This document shows, one piece after another, positions 14,378-19,923 of a stretch of DNA of 20,936 nucleotides. The notes beneath the pieces are model-generated. The model was not told the DNA's origin, did no database searches, and saw only the letters and a program-made list of their open reading frames with translations. Every line of letters starts with the position of its first letter. Position 1 is the stretch's first letter. Both the position numbers and the translations under genes were made by a program. Source of the DNA: Bacillus sp. AFS037270 (GTDB taxonomy: Bacteria > Bacillota > Bacilli > Bacillales_B > DSM-18226); assembly GCF_002585305.1 (NCBI RefSeq), contig NZ_NUNF01000075.1, forward strand, positions 1 through 20,936, read 5' to 3'.

Positions 14378-14509
14378 TTAAATAACAAAAGAAGTTCCTA
14401 CAATAATTAAAAGAATAAACAATACAACAATTAATACGAAAGTGCTGCCACCACCATAGCCACCACCGTAGCCGTAACCACCGCATCCGAAACCGTATCC
14501 AAAGCCCAT
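14378..14509 (-). CDS. YjcZ-family sporulation protein, 43 residues
   Basis: [20 protein letters not shown] then [20 protein letters not shown]. An N-terminal Gly/Tyr-rich tract of about 21 residues precedes one membrane helix, as in YjcZ proteins. AGGTGGTGA lies 6 nt before the ATG. It is the first gene of a two-gene - strand unit. An upstream CATAGTGAA about 44 nt from the start resembles a SigK/SigE -10 only partly, and no -35 was found. Confidence 0.85.
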   Translation of the reverse strand: MGFGYGFGCGGYGYGGGYGGGSTFVLIVVLFILLIIVGTSFVI

Positions 14510-14806
14510 ATTTCTCACCACCTGTTAGAATATCCGAAATAAAACTTTCACTATGTATAATATTTCATAAGACAAGGATTCGCTTGGACAAACATCATAT
14601 TGATAGAGAAAAGATTTGCCTATAAATGCAAAGAAACGTCTGCTTTATAGGCAAACGCTATTTATAAACAAGAAGGTTATAATATGTTTGTTGGTTTTAC
14701 CCTGGTGGTAATAATAATATATGTACAAGATAATGAAATGGAATGGACAAGGGGTGATTTATAACGAATTAATTCTTGGTCTGTTCTTAAAAATTTCCCC
14801 CAATAA
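14510..14806. other. Intergenic region with a 12-bp hairpin
   Basis: TTTGCCTATAAA (14615-14626) and its exact complement (14644-14655) form a long stem, extended inward by GCA/TGC; the loop is AAGAAACGTC. TCTTTTC follows on the - strand, so weak termination in that direction is possible. No ORF of interest was found up to 14806. Confidence 0.5.
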
Positions 14807-14939
14807 GGCTTAACTGGTTGGGTACTCAGGTTAAACTGATGCATAGTCTAGAGTGTAACCAAAAAGCCGTAGTCTTGCTTAGCACATAGACTTGTCAGAG
14901 ATAATATCAAACACAAAAAGCCCCTAGTAGGGCTTTTTT
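14807..14939 (+). ncRNA. Candidate structured RNA with terminator
   Basis: Nested pairing: GGCTT/AAGCC (14807-14811 with 14864-14868), TGGTT/AACCA (14815-14819 with 14857-14861) and ACTC/GAGT (14824-14827 with 14851-14854), closing a long imperfect hairpin. A second hairpin AGTCT..AGACT (14871-14875, 14888-14892) has an inner TGC/GCA. A strong terminator (AAAAAGCCC-CTAGTA-GGGCTTTTT) ends the unit at 14915-14939. No ORF with a ribosome site fits. No known RNA family was recognised; a promoter was not found. Confidence 0.35.
14915..14939 (+). terminator. Rho-independent terminator
   Basis: A perfect 9-bp stem AAAAAGCCC/GGGCTTTTT with loop CTAGTA and six T. It ends whatever transcript crosses 14700-14910 and insulates the YjcZ gene at 15093. 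Confidence 0.85.
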
Positions 14940-15092
14940 GTATTTATTAATCCTTTCGACTTAATAAAAGACTACACATAAGCATGACACAGGGAGACAA
15001 CCTAGGAGAAGGGTTTTAATTGCAGACAGTGCCCATCCCCTTTTTGGTATTTTACATATTTTATAGGTAACAGCTGAAAGGAGGTTGTGTAT

Positions 15093-15233
15093 ATGGATGG
15101 TTACGGTGGATTCGGTGGTTGTGGTGGCCCCGGATTTGGCTACGGAGGTGGCTTTTGCGGAGGCAATCCATTCGTTTTAATCGTAGTATTGTTCATCCTG
15201 TTAATTATCGTTGGAGCAGCCTGTTTTTACTAA
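15093..15233 (+). CDS. YjcZ-family sporulation protein, 46 residues
   Basis: MDGYGGFGGCGGPGFGYGGG then [20 protein letters not shown] and GAACFY. A Gly-rich head with two Cys precedes a single membrane helix nearly identical to the other two YjcZ proteins here. AAAGGAGG lies about 9 nt before the ATG. CATATTTTA at 15055-15063 fits the SigK -10 pattern CATAnnnTA, but no AC was found at the right distance. Terminator at 15246-15272. It lies on the strand opposite to the other two and inside the same pair of inverted repeats. Confidence 0.88.
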   Translation: MDGYGGFGGCGGPGFGYGGGFCGGNPFVLIVVLFILLIIVGAACFY

Positions 15234-15245
15234 TTTAAATTCTCG

Positions 15246-15272
15246 AAAAAAGTCTTATAAAAAGGCTTTTTT
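15246..15272 (+). terminator. Terminator of the + strand YjcZ gene
   Basis: AAAAAAGTCTT pairs with AAGGCTTTTTT (11 bp, one G-U), loop ATAAA, starting 13 nt after the stop. Confidence 0.8.
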
Positions 15273-15559
15273 CTTTTTGGCTTAAATTGTTAAATGCTCA
15301 TATGGAGTAAAAAGTAAATTAGGCAAGCCCTGCCATAAAGTCATATTAGGCATATGTTGTATAAACCGAATCCGCCTGTTGCACCCAGGTGTGTTCTGCC
15401 TCCTTTTTGAAGAAGAAAAGTTCGGGATTTTCTTCTTCTTACATAAAATAAAAATATAGTTTTAAAAAAGTAAGTTCCTCCCAACTCTGCACAGTTTCCA
15501 CCCCCTTCAGAACGTTGCTATTAGTCGACTTATCAATTTTTCTTATTGTTATTTCATGT
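15273..15559. other. Intergenic region
   Basis: Contains an 11-bp hairpin (GAAGAAGAAAA/TTTTCTTCTTC, 15409-15438) and, on the - strand, AAAAAGGAGG at about 15397-15406 with no start codon at proper distance; downstream - frames read GATGGFGLYN briefly, reminiscent of Gly-rich YjcZ heads, but too short to call. Confidence 0.35.
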
Positions 15560-15592
15560 AAAAAAAGCCATCAGTAAAAAATACTGACAGCT
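15560..15592 (-). terminator. Terminator on the - strand
   Basis: Read on the - strand, AGCTGTCAGTA pairs with TACTGATGGCT (two mismatches) around TTTTT and is followed by seven T. It lies 18 nt past the stop of the truncated frame at 15611-15820. Confidence 0.7.
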
Positions 15593-15610
15593 TGGGAAAG
15601 GAACTTATTT

Positions 15611-15820
15611 TTACAGGTGATTTAAAACAAGGTATTCTATGTCAAAGAGAATTATATCCTTGGGACACTTAAATTTTTGAATGGCAGCGGGCACAAAATT
15701 TATAATCCTGTACATAAGTGATTTAATTTTTTCTGTATTAACTGATACAAGCGTTTTACTGTTTGTGGGTGCCCTATGCCTAACTCTTTGCCTCAGTCCA
15801 ATAATAAAGCCGATGATTCC
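15611..15820 (-). pseudogene. 5'-truncated gene remnant
   Basis: A 69-codon open frame on the - strand without a usable start at its head. It reads GIIGFIIGLRQRVRHRAPTN, then SKTLVSVNTEKIKSLMYRII, NFVPAAIQKFKCPKDIILFD and IEYLVLNHL. Composition looks like real protein and a terminator follows the stop. The frame opens at a TAA inside the right inverted repeat (15802-15898), so its true beginning was probably lost when the repeat joined. An internal ATG at 15713-15715 (34 residues) has no ribosome site. Family not recognised. Confidence 0.45.
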
Positions 15821-15898
15821 TTAGCGTAGGAAAAATCGGCTTTTTCAATGTCGAAATTTGCTTAGCGTATGTTTTGCGCGTTTTGTTGGTGGGACCCC
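15802..15898 (+). repeat. Right inverted repeat of the YjcZ zone
   Basis: Partner of 14080-14168 in opposite orientation, about 1.6 kb apart. It begins with a stem-loop AAAGCCGAT (15806-15814) / ATCGGCTTT (15835-15843) holding an inner TTCCT/AGGAA, with a T-run after it, and ends GTTGGTGGGACCCC. Confidence 0.8.
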
Positions 15899-15904
15899 TA
15901 AATC

Positions 15905-15998
15905 AAATGTTCGTATCATATCCTAGCCAGGAGCTGATTTTTGGCTAGGATACTTCCGGCTCCTTGCAACTGACATTCCGATTAAAATACGAATATTT
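15905..15998 (+). ncRNA. Candidate structured RNA: closed outer helix with inner stem and alternative pairing
   Basis: A 12-bp outer helix (AAATGTTCGTAT 15905-15916 with ATACGAATATTT 15987-15998, one G-U) encloses a perfect 10-bp stem (TATCCTAGCC 15919-15928, GGCTAGGATA 15943-15952). Its loop begins AGGAGC (15929-15934), which is complementary to GCTCCT at 15959-15964 outside the stem, giving either a tight pseudoknot or two exclusive states. No ORF with a ribosome site spans it. It could be an RNA element or an inserted palindromic element; no known family was recognised. Confidence 0.4.
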
Positions 15999-16033
15999 CA
16001 GACAAAAATAAAACCCCTTATTACGTAATAATC

Positions 16034-16272
16034 GTTGCCTTAAGTCAACGAATTACGCCTTAAGGCATTTTAACATTAGAAAAGACTTTTAGACCTGTAT
16101 AATACAAAGCAATCTCAACGTAAGAGAAAGAGCTATAGCAGTTTGGTCCTCTTTTATGTCTTTAAGGTCAATTTCTAAAGGCTAGGAGGTAATCCCATCT
16201 TCCAAACAACCGTTTCCTGCCTGTAACTTTATTAAGCAAAAAGTATTAGCTACATATGCAACCAATTTGTAC
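16034..16272 (+). repeat. Direct repeat A flanking the GerP-like cluster
   Basis: About 239 bp nearly identical to 18235-18471. It opens with a terminator-like stem (TGCCTTAAG...CTTAAGGCA then TTTT), carries a TATAAT at 16098-16103, then AACAGTTTGG-type sequence (here TAGCAGTTTGGTCCTC), TAGGAGGTAATCCCATCTTC and CAAAAAGTATTAGCTACATA. In copy A both strands are open near its end, but copy B has a 1-bp deletion there, so coding is doubtful. Confidence 0.9.
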
Positions 16273-16386
16273 TCAAAAGTAGAAACTGAATGTAACATAA
16301 TGGATGTTTTGTTACATTTGGTGAATTTCAGATCTTTTGCTTCTTCAGTTAAAGATGCAGGTTTATTTAAACATATGTACAAGTGG

Positions 16387-16413
16387 AAAAAAGCCCTCAG
16401 ATTTCCGAGGACT
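16387..16413 (-). terminator. Terminator of the - strand GerP-like pair
   Basis: On the - strand AGTCCTC pairs with GAGGGCT (one mismatch), loop of 8 nt, followed by T5-6. It lies about 80 nt after the last stop of the pair. Confidence 0.65.
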
Positions 16414-16491
16414 TTGCGGGGTGAAGTAAACGAAGGCAGGGGCATACAACTTTTCCAGCTTGGTTGACTAGCCCAAACATACTTGATGGCT

Positions 16492-16716
16492 TTAATTATT
16501 TTCAGCAATCGGCTGATCCGTTACTTCGGGGTCAATATAATTCGTAGCACTTACGCCAGTATTTGTTATCACTGCTCCCCCTGTGTTAAATCCTCCGGAT
16601 CCAGCAAACGATTTAGTTGTAGTCTTTGGTGTTAAAACACTGCTATCACCGAATTTGACAATACCATTTGTAGTGACGTTATGAATTTGTAGGGGTCCAT
16701 TAATAGTTGCAGGCAT
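16492..16716 (-). CDS. Spore germination protein, GerPA/GerPF family
   Basis: A 74-residue GerPA/GerPF-type protein: MPATINGPLQIHNVTTNGIV start, KFGDSSVLTPKTTTKSFAGS core, and GGFNTGG..TNTGVSATNYID then PEVTDQPIAENN end. Family members are made in the mother cell and let germinants cross the coat. I use the ATG at 16714-16716 with GGAAGG 9 nt upstream; the frame extends to 16749 without support. It is second in a - strand pair, 50 nt after the next gene, and a terminator follows. A weaker -10-like TATAGGTTA lies in the gap, so it may also have its own start site. Confidence 0.9.
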   Translation of the reverse strand: MPATINGPLQIHNVTTNGIVKFGDSSVLTPKTTTKSFAGSGGFNTGGAVITNTGVSATNYIDPEVTDQPIAENN

Positions 16717-16766
16717 TAGAAACAACCTTCCATTTAAAATTTTTTTCAATAACCTATACGCACTTT

Positions 16767-16991
16767 TTAAATATTTCCGACAATTGGCTGATCCGTTACA
16801 TCGGGGTCAATATAATTCGTAATGTTAAAAACAGTATTTGTTATAGACCAAACCGCTGTGTTAAATGCTCCAGCTCCAGCAGGAACCTTAGATGCAACCT
16901 TTGGTGATACAATAAGGCTATCACCAAATTCGACAGCACCATTTCCAGTGATATTAGCAATTGCTACTGGTCCATTAATAATCGCAGGCAT
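16767..16991 (-). CDS. Spore germination protein, GerPA/GerPF family
   Basis: A 74-residue paralogue of the preceding entry: MPAIINGPVAIANITGNGAV, EFGDSLIVSPKVASKVPAGA, GAFNTAV and NYIDPDVTDQPIVGNI. The MPAI start, FGD..SPK, GAGxFNT and D.DVxDQPI positions are those of GerPA/GerPF. The ATG at 16989-16991 has AAAGGA 9 nt upstream; the longer frame to 17021 lacks one. A SigK-like promoter lies at 17034-17061 on this strand, 43 nt upstream. It is divergent from the gene at 17189. Confidence 0.92.
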   Translation of the reverse strand: MPAIINGPVAIANITGNGAVEFGDSLIVSPKVASKVPAGAGAFNTAVWSITNTVFNITNYIDPDVTDQPIVGNI

Positions 16992-17033
16992 GGGCAGCCA
17001 TCCTTTCAAGTTTATTCTCATTTTGATATTAGA

Positions 17034-17061
17034 TATTCTATGTTTTTATCCCTGACCTTGT
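17034..17061 (-). promoter_or_regulatory. SigK-like promoter for the - strand GerP pair
   Basis: On the - strand AC (17060-17061), 17 nt, then CATAGAATA (17034-17042), matching the SigK pattern AC-N16/17-CATAnnnTA. gerP genes of Bacillus are under SigK, so the match is in context. Confidence 0.6.
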
Positions 17062-17130
17062 TCTTCTTTGAAGGTACCGTACAAAAACGAGAGATACAAT
17101 ACCAGCAAAAGAAAAGCCAGCTTTCATGAA

Positions 17131-17157
17131 ACATTTTAAACTAATTGGCATAAATTA
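17131..17157 (+). promoter_or_regulatory. SigK-like promoter for gene 17189-17410
   Basis: AC (17131-17132), 16 nt, CATAAATTA (17149-17157), about 32 nt before the start codon. Confidence 0.6.
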
Positions 17158-17188
17158 GTTTAAATATTGGTAAAGGGAGTTGACTAAA

Positions 17189-17410
17189 ATGAGTGGATGT
17201 GACCGAGGTCATATTGTTATAGATAATATTGAAGGAGGAATCGTTAATTTTGGTGGTTCACTAGTTGTTTCTCCTAAAACTGCTGGAAAATCTGTCCTTG
17301 GTGCAGGTTCTGGAAACACTGCCATTTTCAATTTTAGTGGTACTGCTGCAAGTTCAACGAATACAATAGATTTTGATGTATTTGATCAACCGGTAGATGG
17401 CAATACCTAG
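17189..17410 (+). CDS. Spore germination protein-like, divergent GerPA/GerPF family
   Basis: A 73-residue protein, MSGCDRGHIVIDNIEGGIVN start, FGGSLVVSPKTAGKSVLGAG core, SGNTAIFNFSG and TIDFDVFDQPVDGNT end. The F-G-x-S..SPK, GAGxxNT and D.DVxDQP positions match GerPA/GerPF, but the usual MPAIIG start is replaced by a Cys- and Arg-containing head, so it is the most divergent of the four. The ATG at 17189 follows AAGGGAG by 9 nt; a TTG at 17180 is unlikely. It has its own SigK-like promoter and terminator, so it is a single gene. Confidence 0.85.
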   Translation: MSGCDRGHIVIDNIEGGIVNFGGSLVVSPKTAGKSVLGAGSGNTAIFNFSGTAASSTNTIDFDVFDQPVDGNT

Positions 17411-17431
17411 CGGGAAAAACCCCGTTTTTTT
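17411..17431 (+). terminator. Terminator of gene 17189-17410
   Basis: CGGG and CCCG with loop AAAAAC, then seven T, starting right at the stop codon. The stem is short. Confidence 0.65.
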
Positions 17432-17477
17432 GTTGGTTTTTGATTGGGCATCAGTATTTTTCCATAATCACTGCCCC

Positions 17478-17626
17478 ATCATAAAGGTTAAAAAAAAATC
17501 GATGTCAAAGGATTTTCCCATGCTTCTATTTTACATGTTGGGAATTCTAAAAATATATCATTAGAGGCAAGGGTTAAGAATATACGCCAGCTTTTGCCGT
17601 ATTGGTATGAACACGAGATGCGCTAA
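17478..17626 (+). pseudogene. gerPE C-terminal remnant
   Basis: A start-less frame ending at TAA 17624-17626 reads IDVKGFSHASILHVGNSKNI then SLEARVKNIRQLLPYWYEHE. This resembles the end of GerPE, whose C-terminus has an xIDVxxxxxSSxxxIGS...AxARVKHIRQLLP pattern. Just upstream the other frame gives PIIKVKK; a shift in the A9 run at 17490-17498 would join both parts. Everything before is missing. In Bacillus gerPE lies directly before gerPF, and a GerPF-like gene does follow here at 17670, so the pair looks like the end of an ancestral or duplicated gerP operon. Confidence 0.6.
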
Positions 17627-17638
17627 AATCATATGTTA
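17611..17638 (+). promoter_or_regulatory. SigK-like promoter for gene 17670-17888
   Basis: AC (17611-17612), 17 nt, CATATGTTA (17630-17638), 31 nt before the start codon. It overlaps the end of the gerPE remnant. Confidence 0.6.
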
Positions 17639-17669
17639 GTTTATAGCCTAATGGAAAAGGATGTTTATA

Positions 17670-17888
17670 ATGCCGGCGATTATAGGACCAGTGGAAATTG
17701 TAGCTGTATCAGGTGGAATTGTGCAATTTGGTGATACAGTCTATACTTCACCAAAGTCTGCAGCCAAAGCCTATTCAGGTGCAGGAGGATTTAATACTGG
17801 ATTATTAATTATTACGAATAATGGATTAAGCAGTACTAATGTACTTGATACGGATTTAATTGACCAGCCAATTGCAGGAAATAACTAG
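17670..17888 (+). CDS. Spore germination protein GerPF-like
   Basis: A 72-residue protein, MPAIIGPVEIVAVSGGIVQF start, GDTVYTSPKSAAKAYSGAGG core, FNTGLLIITN and SSTNVLDTDLIDQPIAGNN end. The MPAIIG head and the SPK..KAYSGAGxxN and STNVxDxDxxDQ positions fit GerPF (and GerPA). I use the ATG at 17670 with AAAAGG 9 nt upstream rather than the ATG at 17661 that touches it. It follows a gerPE remnant, has a SigK-like promoter and is closed by a terminator. It probably acts in the coat to let germinants through. Confidence 0.92.
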   Translation: MPAIIGPVEIVAVSGGIVQFGDTVYTSPKSAAKAYSGAGGFNTGLLIITNNGLSSTNVLDTDLIDQPIAGNN

Positions 17889-17892
17889 AAAG

Positions 17893-17926
17893 TGACATAG
17901 CCTGAAAAAGAGTGTATGTCATTTTT
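17893..17926 (+). terminator. Terminator of gene 17670-17888
   Basis: TGACATA (17893-17899) pairs with TATGTCA (17915-17921), followed by five T; the loop is large (15 nt) with possible inner pairs. Confidence 0.65.
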
Positions 17927-17963
17927 AGTTTAATTAATCCGACATTACCTTCTTATACAGAAC

Positions 17964-17999
17964 AAAGGACAGATTGAGTAGAATAATCTGTCCTTTTGT
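17964..17999 (+). terminator. Second terminator-like hairpin
   Basis: AAAGGACAGATT (17964-17975) pairs with AATCTGTCCTTT (17985-17996) around GAGTAGAAT, 12 bp perfect; a T-rich tail follows. The A-run before it would allow termination in the other direction too. Confidence 0.7.
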
Positions 18000-18000
18000 C

Positions 18001-18234
18001 ATTAAAATAGTGTTTATAATCGAATGTAACTTAATAGATAAAAAGTTGCATTCATTATCCGTTAAAATCTTAGACTTAACCAAAAACCATATGGGAATGT
18101 TCCTCTTTCAAAAATAAGTTACATTCAATTCGTTAAATGAGTTTATGGGCTGACATAAAAGCACGTTACAAAATTACAAAAGCTTTTCGAGCCGGTTCCA
18201 TTTATAAAACGATTGGCACTGGAGAAAATGAAAA
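18001..18234. other. Intergenic region before direct repeat B
   Basis: GAATGTAACTT appears with complements at about 18050 (AAGTTGCATTC) and 18115-18126 (TAAGTTACATTC), so it can pair in two ways; a similar GAATGTAACA/TGTTACATT occurs near 16287-16320 outside the repeat. No gene was found. Confidence 0.4.
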
Positions 18235-18471
18235 GTTGCCTTAAAGAAACGGATTACGCCTTAAGGCATTTTTACATTAGAAAGACTTTTAGACTCGTAT
18301 AATACAAAAGCCATCTCAACGTAAGGGAAGGAGCTATAACAGTTTGGTCCTCTTTTATGTCTTTAAGGTCAATTTCTAAGAGTAGGAGGTAATCCCATCT
18401 TCCAAACAACCGTTTCCTGCCTGTAACTTATTAAGCAAAAAGTATTAGCTACATATGCAACTAATTTGTAC
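18235..18471 (+). repeat. Direct repeat B flanking the GerP-like cluster
   Basis: About 237 bp matching 16034-16272 with scattered substitutions and small indels, including one T fewer in TAACTTATTAAGC. Same order: CTTAAGGC terminator-like stem, TATAAT (18298-18303), GTTTGGTCCTCTTTTATGTC, AGGAGGTAATCCCATCTTCC, AAAAAGTATTAGCTACATAT. Downstream sequence is unrelated to that after copy A. Confidence 0.9.
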
Positions 18472-18581
18472 ACGGGATTCCTGCGGCGATCCTTTTTGTT
18501 GCTTAATTAAGATGGGTGCATTTTTTTTACATGATTCTGGACTCGTTCCCATTCAAAAATTATAAGAAAAGAGGATACGTA

Positions 18582-18833
18582 ATGAATGTGACAATTGAAA
18601 TACACTACAAGGTCAGCAGCAAGTTAATGCAGAGAGCCAGTCTTCCACTAAGAGGTAAGCGGCCGGAATTTGTTGCTTATCAGTGGTGGAAACAAATACA
18701 AAAAGAAATGTCCTATCACGCAACTTTGGAGCAAGTGATTATTAACGGAGACAATGACATCACGCAGTTAGTTATGGATATAGAAACTCAGGAGCGGAAC
18801 AAGATTAACGAAAATCTGGATTTACCTTTTTAA
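18582..18833 (+). CDS. Hypothetical protein, 83 residues
   Basis: MNVTIEIHYKVSSKLMQRAS, then PLRGKRPEFVAYQWWKQIQK and a C-terminus ENLDLPF. The pattern is strand (VTIEIHYK), helix with the conserved-looking VAYQWWKQIQKEM, strand (EQVIINGDNDIT) and helix. AGAGGA lies about 7 nt before the ATG at 18582; the frame is open to 18516 but without a ribosome site. I believe similar small proteins are common in Bacillaceae but cannot name the family. It is a single gene after direct repeat B; no clear terminator was seen. Confidence 0.75.
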   Translation: MNVTIEIHYKVSSKLMQRASLPLRGKRPEFVAYQWWKQIQKEMSYHATLEQVIINGDNDITQLVMDIETQERNKINENLDLPF

Positions 18834-18963
18834 TGTCCAATAGAGAAGTCATTGATGGGTTGATGTTTTATAATCCCTTTGTACCTCGTATATGATAGGC
18901 GTTTTTGATAACGTAGAATTTATAGAACTTGCTTTAAAAGCATTTTAGTGAGGAAGGGTACTG

Positions 18964-19337
18964 ATGACTGAAATATATTCAAGCAAATATAACGATAGCT
19001 TTTTGCAATATCATGTTGCTTATTTTACTAAAGATACACTTAAACTCAATGAAATCAATTTCATCAAAAATTATTTTTTAAAAGCGTATCAATTAGGCAT
19101 GAATTCAAGATTTTGAAACTGGAGTTTGGTAAGAATTCTGTAAGGCTTATTATCAACTGCCAAACCACTCACTCTATACCAAATCTTATCAAAGCACTTA
19201 AAGGTGGATCGGCAAGGTTTTGTATAAGGAGTTTCCTGATTCTAAAGTAGAACATGGAAGTAGCCTGTGGGATTCAAAGTACATAATATCAACAGGTGAA
19301 ATCCAGTTTGATAAAATGATTCAAAACTATACCGCCT
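18964..19337 (+). pseudogene. Decayed IS200/IS605 TnpA-like gene
   Basis: Three frames together give one protein. Frame 1 from ATG 18964 (GAAGGG about 5 nt upstream): MTEIYSSKYNDSFLQYHVAY and on to AYQLGMN, stop at 19116. Frame 2 from about 19105: KILKLEFGKNSVRLIINCQT then THSIPNLIKALKGGSARF. Frame 3 from about 19225: LYKEFPDSKVEHGSSLWDSK then YIISTGEIQFDKMIQNY. The IPNLIKALKGGSARFLxKEFP stretch is typical of Y1 TnpA proteins. The HUH motif expected at DHVHL reads NSVRL, so it could not nick DNA as it stands. It ends abruptly against the EamA fragment near 19335. It may derive from a domesticated relative rather than an active IS. Confidence 0.7.
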
Positions 19338-19729
19338 ATGTTCTCACCTAGAATAAGCCATCCGAGTAATGCCCCAACCACGGGTTGGAAGAAGAAAAAT
19401 AGCCCTCCACTTGAGGTATTAAGCATTTGTAATCCACGATTCCAAAGTAGAAATCCACATGCTGTTGATATAATACCCAAATACAAGACTCCTCCCCAAA
19501 TGGTCGGATGAGCCAGTTGCGAGATGTTAATTTCGTGTAACCGTGGCAAAACAAATGGGGTCAGCACTAATAGGGCTACCAGGATGGAATAGGTTGTTAC
19601 CACAATCTGTGAATAATCACTCGGCACACGCTTTACAAGTACAGACATGAGTGCCCATGTTAAAGCAGCAATAAGCAGTGAAATACCATCAAGTTTACTG
19701 GACAAATTTACATGAGTCAACTCCAACAA
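19335..19729 (-). pseudogene. EamA-family transporter, C-terminal half only
   Basis: The - strand encodes the second EamA repeat of a drug/metabolite transporter: SLLIAALTWALMSVLVKRVP, VVTTYSILVALLVLTPFVLP, LYLGIISTACGFLLWNRGLQ and FFFFQPVVGALLGWLILGEN then IG. About five membrane helices are left of the usual ten. The N-terminal half is missing (upstream is the repeat at 19757) and the last helix is replaced after GENIG by sequence antisense to the tnpA remnant. The in-frame stop lies further on at 19289. No good ribosome site precedes the TTG at 19727-19729. Both ends are therefore cut. Confidence 0.8.
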
Positions 19730-19756
19730 TAAGAAATGCTTATAGTGAGAGTTAGA

Positions 19757-19803
19757 TTGTGAAGAAATACACTTAAACTATTGGGTGCTTGAGTTTAACA
19801 AAG
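19757..19803 (+). repeat. Dispersed intergenic repeat, copy paired with 6434-6480
   Basis: TTGTGAAGAAATACACTTAA then ACTATTGGGTGCTTGAGTTT, nearly the same as 6434-6480. A hairpin follows, then TTCTTGTTTCACTAACGAAG and CAATTTAGTTCAACAAC, the family's right flank. Confidence 0.7.
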
Positions 19804-19825
19804 AGTCGTAGCTGCGGCTCTTTTT
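19800..19825 (+). terminator. Hairpin of the repeat, terminator-like
   Basis: AAAGAGTCG pairs with CGGCTCTTT (one G-U) around TAGCTG, followed by more T. Confidence 0.7.
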
Positions 19826-19923
19826 CTTGTTTCACTAACGAAGCAATTTAGTTCAACAACAAAGTCAAGTTTCCTTGAAGGGAACCGTTATTGTATTTAC
19901 TTAGATTTTAATGATGAACCTTA

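Noticed and set aside
14801..14870. Possible tRNA
   Set aside because: The 5-bp outer stem resembles an acceptor, but there is no anticodon arm, no GTTCRA T-loop and no CCA; it is better described as a long hairpin.
16182..16508. 108-codon - strand ORF and the opposing + frame from 16189 to 16467
   Set aside because: Both cross direct repeat A, whose other copy has a 1-bp deletion breaking the frame, and the terminator of the GerP-like pair; neither has a proper start.
16707..17055. + strand ORFs opposite the two - strand GerP-like genes
   Set aside because: They are antisense shadows; the - strand frames match GerPA/GerPF from start to end and have ribosome sites and a SigK-like promoter.
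14080..18471. CRISPR array or phage module
   Set aside because: The repeats are few, long and of unequal spacing, with no short regularly spaced units, cas genes, integrase or phage structural genes.
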